Source: Aculops lycopersici (lineage: Eukaryota; Arthropoda; Arachnida; Trombidiformes; Eriophyidae). From it: a DNA stretch of 64,000 nucleotides. Under the pieces are notes generated by a model. The model was given only the letters and a program-made list of their open reading frames with translations, searched no databases and was not told where the DNA came from. Positions 33,348-44,200 of the stretch are shown in pieces; within the stretch, counting starts at the first letter, position 1; each line of letters opens with the position of its first letter. A program made the position numbers and the translations under genes. The stretch lies in assembly GCA_015350385.1 (NCBI GenBank), contig WNKI01000001.1, positions 3,557,328 to 3,621,327 on the forward strand. Direction: 5' to 3'.

Positions 33348-34547
33348 CTATTTCTTCTTGCCTCCGGTAAGACCAGCACCAGCATTGAACTTGAAGTGTA
33401 TTATATCTCCATCTTCAACCACATAGGTCTTACCTTGTTGACGGTATTTTCCCGCAGCCTTCACTGCGTTTTCACTTCCCAATTCCTTGAAATCAGCAAA
33501 TTTCATCACATCGGCCATAATGAAACCTTTTTCGAAGTCAGTGTGAATCCTTCCGGCAGCTTGAGGAGCCTTGGTTCCCTTCTGAATGGTCCATGCCTTG
33601 ACCTCGTCCTCACCGGCTGTGAAATAGTAACATAAGTTCAAGGTCTTGTAACCTGTTACTATGATCTTGGCCAAGTTACTTGTTGTCTTATTCTCGTCCA
33701 AGAAAGCCTGTCGCTCGTCGTCGGGCATCTCAATCAATTTGGCCTCGAAGGCACCACTGAATGGGATAGCAATGGCTCCTGGATCGTTCTTATCAATCCA
33801 TTCCTTGATTTTAGCCAACCACTTATTCTTCCTCTTAATATAGTCATTCTGCGATAAGTTGATCAAGTAGATCATTGGCTTTGCAGTCAAAAACAAGTGC
33901 TTGTTTAGTACCTCAATATCGGTAGCTGACCATTCTCCGAATCTAACTGGTGACTTCTTCTCCTCAAGCAGAGTCTTTACCTTGACCAAGACGTCGTATT
34001 CCGGTTTATCCTTCTTGTCACCACGTAGCACGAAGCGACTTAGCTTCTCGACAACACCGTTACAGTAGTCCAGATCCTTTAGGCGCAACTCCTCGTTGAT
34101 GATCTCAATATCACGAACTGGATTTACATCGCCCTCTACGTGAATCACATCCTCATCTTCAAAAGCTCTACAAAGATGAAAAATAGCATCGCAAGCTGAT
34201 ATGTGAGACAAGAAGGCGTTACCCAAGCCTTGTCCCTCACTAGCGCCTTTCACCAAACCTGCTATATCCACCACATTGAGGAAAGCTGGCACTTTGCTTG
34301 CTGGCTTGTGATATTTACAAAGATAGTCAAATCTTTCATCAGGCACAGGTACTCTACTTTCGTTTGGATCTATTGTGCAAAAAGGGAAGTTCTCAGCAGC
34401 AGCCTGACTTGCTGTTAGAACATTGAAAAATGTCGACTTGCCAACATTCGGCACTCCTACAATTCCAACTCTTAGATTAGTGCCCAATCTTCCAAGCAAA
34501 AGAGCTTTCTGATCAATCTCTGAATCCTTCTTCCCTTTTGGAGCCAT
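33348..34547 (-). CDS. OLA1: Obg-like ATPase 1
   Basis: A 399-residue single-exon P-loop protein of the YchF/OLA1 family, which hydrolyses ATP in preference to GTP. The Walker A motif is GVPNVGKST (about 31-39). The switch segments NFPFCTIDPNES and DIAGLVKGASEGQGLGNAFLSHI are present. In the position of the usual GTPase specificity motif it has NLSQNDY, consistent with relaxed guanine recognition. The C-terminus is a TGS domain ending in a Gly/Lys tail. Length matches the family (about 396). The protein acts in the cytosol in translation and stress control. It is convergent with HRS and lies downstream of RpL13A on the same strand. Confidence 0.96.
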   Translation of the reverse strand: MAPKGKKDSEIDQKALLLGRLGTNLRVGIVGVPNVGKSTFFNVLTASQAAAENFPFCTIDPNESRVPVPDERFDYLCKYHKPASKVPAFLNVVDIAGLVKGASEGQGLGNAFLSHISACDAIFHLCRAFEDEDVIHVEGDVNPVRDIEIINEELRLKDLDYCNGVVEKLSRFVLRGDKKDKPEYDVLVKVKTLLEEKKSPVRFGEWSATDIEVLNKHLFLTAKPMIYLINLSQNDYIKRKNKWLAKIKEWIDKNDPGAIAIPFSGAFEAKLIEMPDDERQAFLDENKTTSNLAKIIVTGYKTLNLCYYFTAGEDEVKAWTIQKGTKAPQAAGRIHTDFEKGFIMADVMKFADFKELGSENAVKAAGKYRQQGKTYVVEDGDIIHFKFNAGAGLTGGKKK

Positions 34548-34952
34548 TGTTGTAGGTTTTGTATTAATAGGTATCTATTCTAGAGGTTAATAAATAAATG
34601 AAACAATATGATAATATCTAGAAGGTTTTCTAACTAACCTCGCGTGTTCATGCTCCAAGATTTATGATTCACTTGCGTGGCGTACGCATTCAACATTTGA
34701 CGCACCGGTACTGGCTTTCCTATAAGGTCTGTATCATTTTTGCGGATTAAGAAACACCTGATAACTTGAACAAGCACAGAAAGGGGGCATTCCGATGACA
34801 AGGATAGAAACTATAGAAAGCAATTAAAAGAATCGGACCGACATGATGCGCATCCAGTCTCATGGAGGAGTAGAGAAACTTCACAAGTTACTTATCCACT
34901 GAGTGCAACAGGCCAAAAGTATAAAAGTTGACTTGGTTTCTTACAATTATCA

Positions 34953-34958
34953 TTTATT
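34953..34958 (-). terminator. Poly(A) signal of RpL13A
   Basis: AATAAA on the minus strand only about 10 bases past the stop, implying a very short 3' UTR, as is common for ribosomal protein mRNAs. Confidence 0.6.
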
Positions 34959-34968
34959 TGTTTCGTAT

Positions 34969-36007
34969 CTACACAATGATACCTCTCTTGGCAAGACCCT
35001 TTCTCAGGGGTAACAATTGCTTCTCGAGGTCTACCTTAGCCTTCTTCTTTAGAGCGGACTCCTTCTTCTTCTGGCTAACTCTAACAGCGGCACGTGCTTT
35101 CCTCTTGAGTTCCAAAGTCTCAATAACATTGGCGTATTTCCAGCCCACCTCTTGTGATAATCTTCCAATAGTGCAGAAGTCTCTGCCTGGAGCTAATTTG
35201 AGGATCCTCAAGGCTGGTGGCGCAATCTTACGCTTCATCTTGTCGTATGGAGGTGGAACTCCCTCGTGGCATCTAAGTCTGGTTAACGCATCATCCCCGC
35301 GCTTCAATTTGTGTGGAACCATACCTCTAACAACACGGGCAAAGATCTTGGATGGAGCCCTCTCGTGGTATGGACCTCGTTTTGGGTTAACGTTGCAGCG
35401 CTTCCTCAGGAAAGCCAAATACTTCAATTTGTTTCTGTAGAAGCTTCCCGAGATATTGATTCCCTCACATCTGACAACGACGACCCTTTGACCTGAATTG
35501 TAAAGCATATGATGGTAGATAGTTTGTTAGATATTTCGATTGGATCTAAGTTGATGTTTTGTATTGGGATATCTCAGATGGTAGTGCATGTTGTATAATC
35601 AAGTTTTTCATCCACGTAAAGGTTTATCATCATCAAAGTCCTGTCAGCTCTCCCCATATCCGATTGTATTCTTTGACTTACCTTGCAATAGAGTTTTGGC
35701 GACTAGCGCGGCCAGTCTACCCATCAAATGGCCTTTGCCATCGATGACAAGTGGCTGTTCGTTTGTAGGATGAAAATGAGTTGTTAGTTAACCATGTATG
35801 AAAATTAGTCTCAAGCATTCAAGAGCACTGTAGTTTGGTTAGATCCATCAGATATTCGATGTACTTCAGCTGATAGCTCAGTTAATGTAGGTAAGGAATT
35901 GACGATTTCGAGTCATCATGATAACCAAGTTTTGCTACCAAATAATGAATCTAGCCCTTGATATTGATTCTTACCTTTTTGGAAAAACCTCCTGTTGCGT
36001 CGGTCAT
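34969..36007 (-). CDS. RpL13A: 60S ribosomal protein L13a (uL13), three exons
   Basis: Exons on the minus strand are 36007-35975 (MTDATGGFSKK), 35754-35682 (PLVIDGKGHLMGRLAALVAK..) and 35492-34969. They join in phase to 209 residues, close to the usual 203-205. The core shows VVVVRCEGINISG, FYRNKLKYLAFLRKR, NPKRGPYHERAPSKIF and PPPYDKMKRKI, which are diagnostic for eukaryotic uL13. It is a structural protein of the large subunit. Both introns (220 and 189 bases) carry box C/D snoRNA candidates, matching the habit of RPL13A as an snoRNA host in other animals. The long plus-strand frame over exon 3 is only antisense shadow. Confidence 0.96.
35568..35645 (-). ncRNA. Candidate box C/D snoRNA in RpL13A intron 2
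   Basis: On the minus strand a box C (ATGATGA, 35633-35627) is followed 50 bases later by a box D (CTGA, 35577-35574). A six-base external stem (GGATAT with ATATCC) flanks the unit. No rRNA complement was recognised for the stretch before box D, so support rests on boxes, spacing and host intron. Confidence 0.45.
35825..35928 (-). ncRNA. Box C/D snoRNA in RpL13A intron 1
   Basis: On the minus strand the unit is closed by a perfect seven-base stem (TTGGTTA with TAACCAA). Box C (ATGATGA) is at 35919-35913, an internal CTGA (box D') at 35881-35878 and a terminal CTGA (box D) at 35841-35838. Thirteen bases just before D' (CCTTACCTACATT, 35896-35884) are complementary to the conserved large-subunit rRNA segment AAUGUAGGUAAGG, recalled from animal 28S. 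This is the arrangement of a 2'-O-methylation guide; the fifth base before D' pairs with the U of AAUG. Release would come from splicing of the host intron. Confidence 0.7.
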
Positions 36008-36247
36008 TTTGTTGGATTATTAAAGTCTAATAATTGTATAATTGATAATAGATAAATATTTTAAGTTGCAAATCAATAATTCTACCTCTATGAAGTTACA
36101 GTAAGTTCTTCAGAGATGCCCAACGTGAGCCGGTCACTGCACATTTGAGGCGGTCTGTTTTACCAGCGACAACATGCAGCTTTTATCACATGCATCCCTG
36201 TGACCACGCGTTTCTGCATTGGATTGTATTGCTTTCCGCTTATAAGC

Positions 36248-36262
36248 TGACGCATGCGCACA
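36248..36262. promoter_or_regulatory. NRF1/Ewg-like palindromic site upstream of RpL13A
   Basis: The sequence acgcatgcgcac fits the NRF1-type consensus YGCGCAYGCGCR with one mismatch. It lies in a small CpG-rich patch about 245 bases upstream of the RpL13A start in an otherwise AT-rich stretch. The factor assignment is inference. Confidence 0.35.
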
Positions 36263-36856
36263 ACGCGAAGCGCGCGAATTCGAAATATTTTTGAGAATAA
36301 AAAGTTCTGTGATTTTCAAAGTTATAAATCAAACAATATTGTTTGTATCAATTAAAATACCCAGGGTTATTTTACATAATTATTTTATTATATGTTTTGA
36401 ATCAAACATTCTAAATTTATAATGAGAGCTCCTAGTTGATCTAACATCATTTTTGATTAGATTATAGATTGGAGCACAATATAACAAGGCTTTTGGGATT
36501 GTTTCCGGGGCATCTGTCTTGTCATCGAAACGTCATTTTTGGCTCCATTGGTCACAGTTTGATAGTTTTTCTTCGATTACATCTGTATTGGTTTTATTGT
36601 CATTGATTTTTGATTCATTTTGGGTTGCGGTGGGGAAACAAGAATTAGAAGTTGGTTATAAGTTGGATTAGTGTCATGGTCGAGTCACGAGGTTGGATAA
36701 TCAGCAACAAGTTGTCAGGTAAAGGTGATTTCTAGGATCATGGTTGTCGACTAGTAAATATTCGCTTCTCATGTCACATCGAGGAAAGGTGCTATAAATT
36801 TCAGGGATTGGGAGTAGCAGGGACAATCCAACAAAGGCTGACTAGATATTGTAAGG

Positions 36857-36955
36857 TCAGAATATTACCCCAAAATAGACAAGCCAAAGGACAGTCAAAA
36901 GTACTATCAGAATCGCATAGTTCACGTAGAGTAGCGATAGAACTTCCTTGTCCAT
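36857..36955 (-). CDS. Scl: Sarcolamban/sarcolipin-like SERCA-regulating micropeptide
   Basis: A 32-codon frame on the minus strand, ATG 36955 to TGA 36859-36857, in a strong start context (CAAGATGG). It encodes a short charged N-terminus (MDKE) and one transmembrane helix. The helix VNYAILIVLLTVLWLVYFGV matches fly sarcolamban by eye: aromatic, small, then I-L at the start, two L in the middle, and L-aromatic-L-x-Y at the end. It also keeps the Asn-aromatic start and the Trp 12 residues later seen in vertebrate sarcolipin. Family members of 28-52 residues sit in the sarcoplasmic reticulum and inhibit the SERCA calcium pump. The codons are contiguous; a possible donor (GGG|GTAATA) lies inside the last codons, so a spliced alternative exists. 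The transcript probably has a long 5' leader towards 38 kb. Confidence 0.65.
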   Translation of the reverse strand: MDKEVLSLLYVNYAILIVLLTVLWLVYFGVIF

Positions 36956-38407
36956 CTTGATGCTGAATTTGTTATAGAGATTTAGATATCTGAGGCCTGA
37001 AGGATGATTTCGCTGAGTTGCAAGTTTTCAAGTCTTCGGTGAAACTCTTGCGATTTGCTATTCAAAACTCTCCTTCTTGTTTATAACTCAACAACATCAA
37101 CAACAAATAGTCAGTCACACTCACAATCAGTCTTATTAACTTCCACTCGTTTCAAACTCAATGCAAATCAACAGTTAACAAGGGAGTTGAAAGATATAAA
37201 CTAGAGGAGGGAGAAATCGAGTAAACTCCCAGTGTATCTTGCCAAAGTGTTCAATATGCACAAACAAAACACTGCAACACATATACACAACTCGTACGTT
37301 GTTTAGATAAATCAGACAAATCGACTAACTCTAATGGGAAGTCAGTAGTAGCTTGGAAGTAGAAATGAATACTACCGCTAAGATACCTTAGGTGCGCACG
37401 GAGAAACTCAGCAGCGACCGCGAAGTCGCTAGGTGCACGCGGCGCAGGTCGCTTGCCAACTCGATGTCGCGGCGGTTTTAGGAGTTGCATATGCAGCATA
37501 CACAAAATCCAGTCTATTACCAGAGACTCAAGTTTCGCAAATGAGCTTCACATAAAACAGGAGCTCATGGTTTTCATCTCGGACTCCCTCGGGCGAGGAG
37601 AGTGATATCAACTATGCGACTTCAGTGTATTACTGCTATTCGCTTGAAATAGCCGTGGCTGTCGTTGCGGTGTAGTTTATCATACGACAAACCTTAAGAA
37701 AGTTGAGGACGACAATTTGAGACTAGGTCGTAAAATTCGCTCGCAAGTATCTTTCGTCATCCTCATAACTGGAAAACTTTCGTAGGCCACAGAAGACAAC
37801 GACGAAAACAACAACTACACTGAGCTCAAGTTTTGACTTGCAAGGTATTCGGCCTCACTGAGATTGACTTATATACTGTTCAGTTGTTACACTTTGTGCC
37901 TAACTCTCTCGGCTGCTTTGTGCATTCGCCTCCCCCACAACGAGGAGGTGACAAACAATATGGCAGGACAACAATGAGTTAGGAAACGAAAGCAACACTG
38001 CGGGCTCACCTATTTGGCAAAGTAATTTGAAACGACGTTGTGCAGTTTCGATTGCGGCTTGTAAGTTACGAGGATTCAATGTTTGAGGTCCATCCATTCG
38101 GTGGCCTCTTTGATGATGTCGTTTACGTTGTTTTTGATGTGAAAGTAGTAGTGTATCTTGAAACTTGAGCGTCACTTTTCAAGTCAACAAGCAAGCAGTA
38201 GCTTCAATCAAAACTTTCATGCATACCTCCCATTTTCGATGAGCTCGTTGTCAACTTTTACGAGAGGGTCTTATTTAAGGCTAGGGTCTAATTACTGATG
38301 AGATGCGTTGCGGAAGATGAGATCTCACACGACACCCAACTTAAACGAAAGCTAATTTTCATTTAAAAATTTATAAGCTAGTGAGCTTGCTGCTGCTATT
38401 CACTCAC

Positions 38408-38690
38408 CTTGATTTTTTGGAAAATTGGCCAAAACACTTGATTGAATTTTATCAATCCTTCTGGTGTACTTACATTTGTGTATAAAATCCAGAGAAAGAC
38501 TAATAGTAGCACCAATATAATGTAATTCATCGCCAAACTCTGGCTTTCCCGATCCATATTTTGATTTGATGATTTGTCTCTTCTCTGTGCTAATCAATTT
38601 GTAACCTTAGATTGAAAATTTTTGCTTCAAAACTCGAACAACCATAACAACAAATACGATCTGCATCCAACCACTTGAACTCGCCAAATG
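38408..38690 (-). pseudogene. Decayed LINE-type reverse transcriptase fragment
   Basis: On the minus strand one frame reads WLDADRICCYGCSS, and an overlapping frame continues KLISTEKRQIIKSKYG and ELHYIGATISLSLDF. This resembles the order of the ADD-box region, the KINTEKT segment and the YLGATIS segment of LINE reverse transcriptases, with a frameshift between the parts. No other element part was recognised. The similarity is by eye and weak. Confidence 0.35.
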
Positions 38691-39552
38691 AACCCCGACG
38701 AACAGATAGATAGCGACTAGTGAATTGAGTCTCCAACTCTAGAAAATTTGCTCGAAATCTCCCCAGTCGCTCCGTGACTTTAAAGTTTGCCAAAAGGAAG
38801 TGAGATAGAGAGAGCAAAGGGATTAACTTGATGTTGACAAAGCAAGAGAGAGGTTAGTGTGAAGAGTAGAAACGAGCTTTTTGAATCACTCTCTCAACTC
38901 AAGGAGAATATTTGTCAACTTTTATCCTAACTGTAAGTTAGTTGCTAGCAACGAGCGAAAGTCTCAAGAGCTCGAAAGACTCTCTCACTTGAAACTCAAA
39001 TTATAAGCTTCACTAGAGCCACCGACTAAAAGAGAGTCGGCAGCTGAACTTAGATTTGCCAACTTAATTCGGTTTTTCAATTTGAAATACATTATTGAGA
39101 AGATAGATCAATTTATTCCGCAGGAGCTAGCGAGCTAACTTAATTATTTCATAACTAGCAAATAGTCGTCAGCAGCTCGTTGGCATCATTATCATCTGCT
39201 ACTTGTACTTTTGTTTCGTTTTAGGCCCAAGGACAGGCGGCCGAGTGGCGGAGGCAAACCAAATAGAGAAACATCGGAAACAACTGATCGCTTGATGGTC
39301 GTCGTCGGCCGACTGACTGACTGACCGACTGAGTGGATTTCAAGCTAAAACTCACGTAGCCATCTCGCCTAATCGGTGGATAAAATGGACAGGAAGCTGG
39401 CCAACTGAAGAGAATCGATTGCCAAGTTATTCTCCCTTTATGTGTCCATTTGGATGCGACGCCAACTTTAACTTAGGACTTTAATTCTCAGCGAGCAGGT
39501 GAATTCATTTCAATGATTTGACTCGGCCGCCGAATGGATAACGAGACACAAG

Positions 39553-39595
<43 letters not shown>

Positions 39596-39596
39596 A
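39553..39596. repeat. (AAC)n microsatellite
   Basis: Uninterrupted run of about 14 AAC units. It would encode poly-Asn in a 66-codon frame at 39534, which I do not accept as a gene. Confidence 0.95.
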
Positions 39597-41297
39597 ACGT
39601 CAGTTGGACTACCAAGAAAAGTTCCAACTTCAGCTGCTACTTTGGCCGTCATTTTGCTTACCCGTCATCACAACCTGAAGCAAGAGAGAGAGGGAGAGGA
39701 GCAACAAGTTGTTGATGCTTCTTTGACCAATTAATCGACGCAATGTGTAACGCAATTGCTATAACCATCCCCTCCCCTTCGTTATAAATCTGAATCCAAT
39801 TGACTGTGAGTAGATATCAACAAAGTTGCAGTCAGAATCCGAATCATCTATTGACATGCGCAATCTACTGACTTGATGGTCGCCAAATAAAAGAGACTTG
39901 CCGACTGGTTGAGTTTTCTTTTGAAGGTTAGTAGTTTTCATGTTCAATGGGCACCACTGCTACTATTACTACCAACGTCACTCGGTAATCTGACCGCAGT
40001 GAGCAATCATGACGCATCAATGACCAGAGACCTCAACAACAATTATTGCTAAAAAATTTTACCTGCGCGCAAGAGAGAAAAATCGAGCGTAAAATGAGCA
40101 GCGAGATCTGTGGCCGAGCTGTATTGTGGCGTTGTTAGTTGACTTACAGGTATGGTGGAAATGACTGCAACTCGGGTAGAAAAATTTGTGCTATCGCCTT
40201 CGTTTTAGTCTCAAATCCAAGTTTTCAGTTCCTATGTAAAGACCTGGAAAGCACATCAAATTCGCCCAACTTTCCTGCTTCTAGCTCTCGATACAGAAAA
40301 TAGGGTTTTCTCATAGGCGCCGTGTTAAAACGACCCCTCGCGTAGGTACCAATCTGTGCAACCGTGTCACTCTATGGGAAAAGTCTGTGTTAAATCCCCA
40401 TAGAAGCTCAGAATTCTCGTTGTATTGCACAAACTACTGACTCAATCTTCAAAATTTCTTCTCTGTTCCCCTCAGTTGATAGGCGCAGACAACTGTGCGA
40501 AAGAAAATCCCAAAATTCGTACGAAAAGCTGTTGAGTTGCAGTCATTGCTGGCATACCTGTATACTTATATGTGAGAATCATCGTCGCTTGTATTTCGTG
40601 TAAATGGCCCAGTTAATTCTGGTTCTATTATTGCTGACTTACCTGTGAGCATTCCTCTTTGGGCAACCAAACTACTGCGCTCCGCTTCTCATGGGCCAGC
40701 GAGCAAATTTGCACCTGCTCTTTTTGCTGGCCATGATGTTGGCGCAACCAACGAGCCCACTTGTTACCTGTTACCTCTTGTTGGATTCAACCGAACGCCT
40801 CCTAAATCGTGCGACCGCTTCAAGTGCTTTGTTATTTCCATCCCCCAATGTTTCCAAAAGGCGACCCCCTTTCCCCTCTGGCATTCGGTCGATTTTTAGA
40901 GTGAGGTAAAGAGAAAGAGACAGAGACAGAGACAAGTTGGTTGCATTCTTGAATTTGAAGCTGCGAGTTATTGCTTGTTACACAATTGGAAAAGGGCGAC
41001 ACAAAATCAAACAGTGAGTCAAACGGAATCATACAAAAATTTTAACACCTGTGAGCAACCTGCAAATGAGTGAGTGAGCAGGCGAGCGACCAACACTGAC
41101 ACAAATTAATTACCTGCCAGGTGAATATTTGCTCCAGCGCCAAGTTTTAGTCGGCTCCAGGTGGTCACACCCTAACTTCCATATGATCGATCTCAGGTGA
41201 GTTTGTGTTTGCGGAATTAGTTGTGTTGGTTTTTAGTGCAATGGCAATGATGTGAAAAATAATCGTTTCGAATAATGAGTTTGAGGGGGTAAGCGAC

Positions 41298-44200
41298 ATG
41301 GAAGCAATAGATCGTAATCAAGATCAACAGCCACAGACTAAGCAGCAGCGGCAGCCTGTTAAGAAGCGGCAAGATTTGCACAAGATGAGAAGTTTCAAGA
41401 TGACGCAACACCAATCACAACAAATGATGACATCGAATCACTCAAAAAGACGATCGAGACAAATTACAATTTGCGTCTTCTGCTTTATCTCGGCTATTTG
41501 CTGCCTCAATCCATTCACTTCAATCCACTTGACTCAACGAATCGGTTTGTTGTTGTTTGAATCTGATTTGTTACAGCTGAGATCTAGTTTTATCTGTTTA
41601 ATTATCTGTTCTCTCCTACTAGTCAGTGTTAATTTGGTATTTATGTTTCTATTTAGAAAAAGTCAATCTAGATTTAATTCAGCAAGAACCAATAGTAAAG
41701 ATTTTAGAAGGCTGAGATCTAGTTTGTTGAGCAAATTACTAGGTTTGGCTGCTATAATTAGTGCCGTTTCCTATTTATCACTCGTCTTGGTAGTTCCTCA
41801 TATAAAACAAATCCAACGAATGCCAACTGCAAGCTTCGATTGCAATGCCAATTTGATTACAATTGAAAATTGTCAGCAACAATTCACCACATACTCAAGT
41901 GACCAATCGACAGTTATGATTGTGGATGCAGTAAAAGAGTTACTATTTGGCGACTTGAACGGAAACAACGAGAGATTGATAGAGAAGTTCAATTGTCTCA
42001 AGTATAACACGCGAACTTTGGATAGTTTAGAAGTTCCTACTAGATTTCTGTTGCACAATTGTGGTCTCGTGTGTAAGCCTCATAGGCAACAGGTGCACCA
42101 ATTTAGCGACGATCTTAATGTAGATCAGAGTAGTAGTAGTTCAGGTAATTATCCCAAGGTTATACCTGAGGACGATGCTCGTATTTCAGGTAGTTCAAAT
42201 GAACAACTCAGACCACCCTATTCAACAGAAGATGGTCTTAATCGCGTCGAGTCACTACAGCAGCAGCAGCAACAACAACAACATTATAATCAACAACAAC
42301 AAGCTGCTAGTCAAGTCTCAATGAGAGTTTGCTTCTCGGGCGAGTTTAGTGGCGGCTCAAACTATAAGCAATTCTGCATTACCAATCTGGCAAATAGACC
42401 AACGATTAGTCGGCAAGAGAGCGAGCTAACTGTTGGCCAATTGAATGCGATGCTAAGATCCATGACACCCAATGAAAAGAATGGAGATGCTATAAGTGAT
42501 GCTGACAATCGAGAAATGAACGCTGACCACCAGCAAGCGAGTGATATAAAGTTGGCGAGCTATTCCAATGACAATCAGGCAACTCAATACGTGAATCCTG
42601 TTGTTCAATTTGAGTCTCACTTCAAGAACTGGCCTCATCTGCCTTCGTCCACAATTTTCAATTCGGGCGATCACTTGGGTCATGATGACATCGACAACGA
42701 GATACCTGTTACAAGAAAAAGGAATCACTTTTCCAATTCGCAAGAAAACTATTGCAAGTTTCGTCCAATTCCTCCATTCATAGTCAACAATAAGCCATTT
42801 AGTGATATCCAATGTTCAGTTGAGCAAGAGTACACAATTACAACGGGACCCTCGATTGATTCCACTCCAAGTGCTCGACGTTCAGGTAGATCTGACCGGA
42901 TCTTTTTAAAAAAGTCCACGATGGAGTTGGGGACAAACGAGAATATGGCGCGTGAAAGATGTAACATTCAATGTAAAGTCAACATTCTCTACCAAGTTCA
43001 CCTGTCTAATCATCGCCATCAGCAACAACAACAACAACAACAAAAGAAGAACAAGTCCAAGAACGAGAAACAAAGTCGAGGGGATGAAGGGGAAAACAAC
43101 GAGGAGGCTACCAATTATTACCTGCCATTGAAACCGTGCATCATAGTTTCCGGCGACGGCGATAAGACGAAAACTTCAAGCTACTATTTGACTATTAGAG
43201 CCACCGGTGATACTTCGTTGATTTTGACTTTTGTTCTATTGGATCTAATCTTTCTACTGGAAACAATAGACACTAATCAATTTCAATTTGAGAGCCGAAA
43301 ACTGCGACTTGTGGGTTTATTATTGATAGTAACTTTGTTGCCTCTATTTGTGGCTCTGGCTTTCGATTTAACAACTGACTTGTCGCCAAATAGTAACACA
43401 ATGAACAAGGGAAGACGCGACGGGTATCTAGTCACGCTGGTCAATGATAAAATTATACCTACTATCTCAGATCTCATTCAGAAGCTGATTCAATCAGATT
43501 CAAGTAAGCGAGTTTCAAGTTTAAGTAATCCAAATCACATTCAGAGTAGACAACATTTAGAATCAAGTAACAAAACTTCAAGTTTTTATGGAGATCCCGA
43601 GTTTACTCACGCTTCAAATGACAACATTTATTCCAACAGCAAACTGCCACAAACATATCAACTAGACAACTTTATGCTGCCATTCTTTTTATATGCAATC
43701 TTTATGTTTGCTCTAGCCATTAGTTCCTTTACACTGCCACAAACTCCCCTGATCAATCCGCTAGTTCGCATATCGAGTATCGAGGAACTCGGCATGTTGG
43801 GCGGAAGTCACTCAAGTGAAAAGAACCAAGACAAGAAATCATTTACGGGTAGCACCAACTTGAGCTTGGAGCCACCGGAAACCTTTAGAGACCAATACAA
43901 AGAAGATGATTCTAATTTGTCAGTTACCAAGAGGGATATTGACAAGTCTAATATTAACCCGTTTGGTAGGAGGTCACCCAAGAGACAAGAGAGAAAAGTG
44001 GTACTCTTTGCGCTGGCCTCTTTGTTCATGGGACTTCAGTTTAATCTAAGTCAATTTGTTCAGCTCCAGATGTTCATTGAAGCCTTTGGAAATCCTGGCA
44101 TTCCAATTGGACAGGACTACGCGGCTTCCAAGTTTCTAGCTCAAACTCACTCGTTGGCCATACTATTAATCCTATTTGTAGTACTTATATTTCTAGATGA

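Larger units (their letters stand above)
36956..41297. other. Gene-poor region upstream of the micropeptide and transporter genes
   Basis: No confident coding gene beyond the reverse-transcriptase fossil listed separately. It likely holds leader exons of the micropeptide transcript (donor GTGAGT on the minus strand at 38407) and of the transporter on the plus strand. A 72-codon frame at 40691-40909 starts with a signal-peptide-like stretch (MGQRANLHLLFLLAMMLAQP) but matches no family I know. Confidence 0.4.

Noticed and set aside
34928..35440. 170-codon plus-strand frame
   Set aside because: It lies antisense over RpL13A exon 3, which has clear uL13 motifs; the plus frame has no domain.
39534..39734. 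66-codon Asn-rich frame
   Set aside because: Mostly an AAC microsatellite with no recognisable domain; likely leader DNA.
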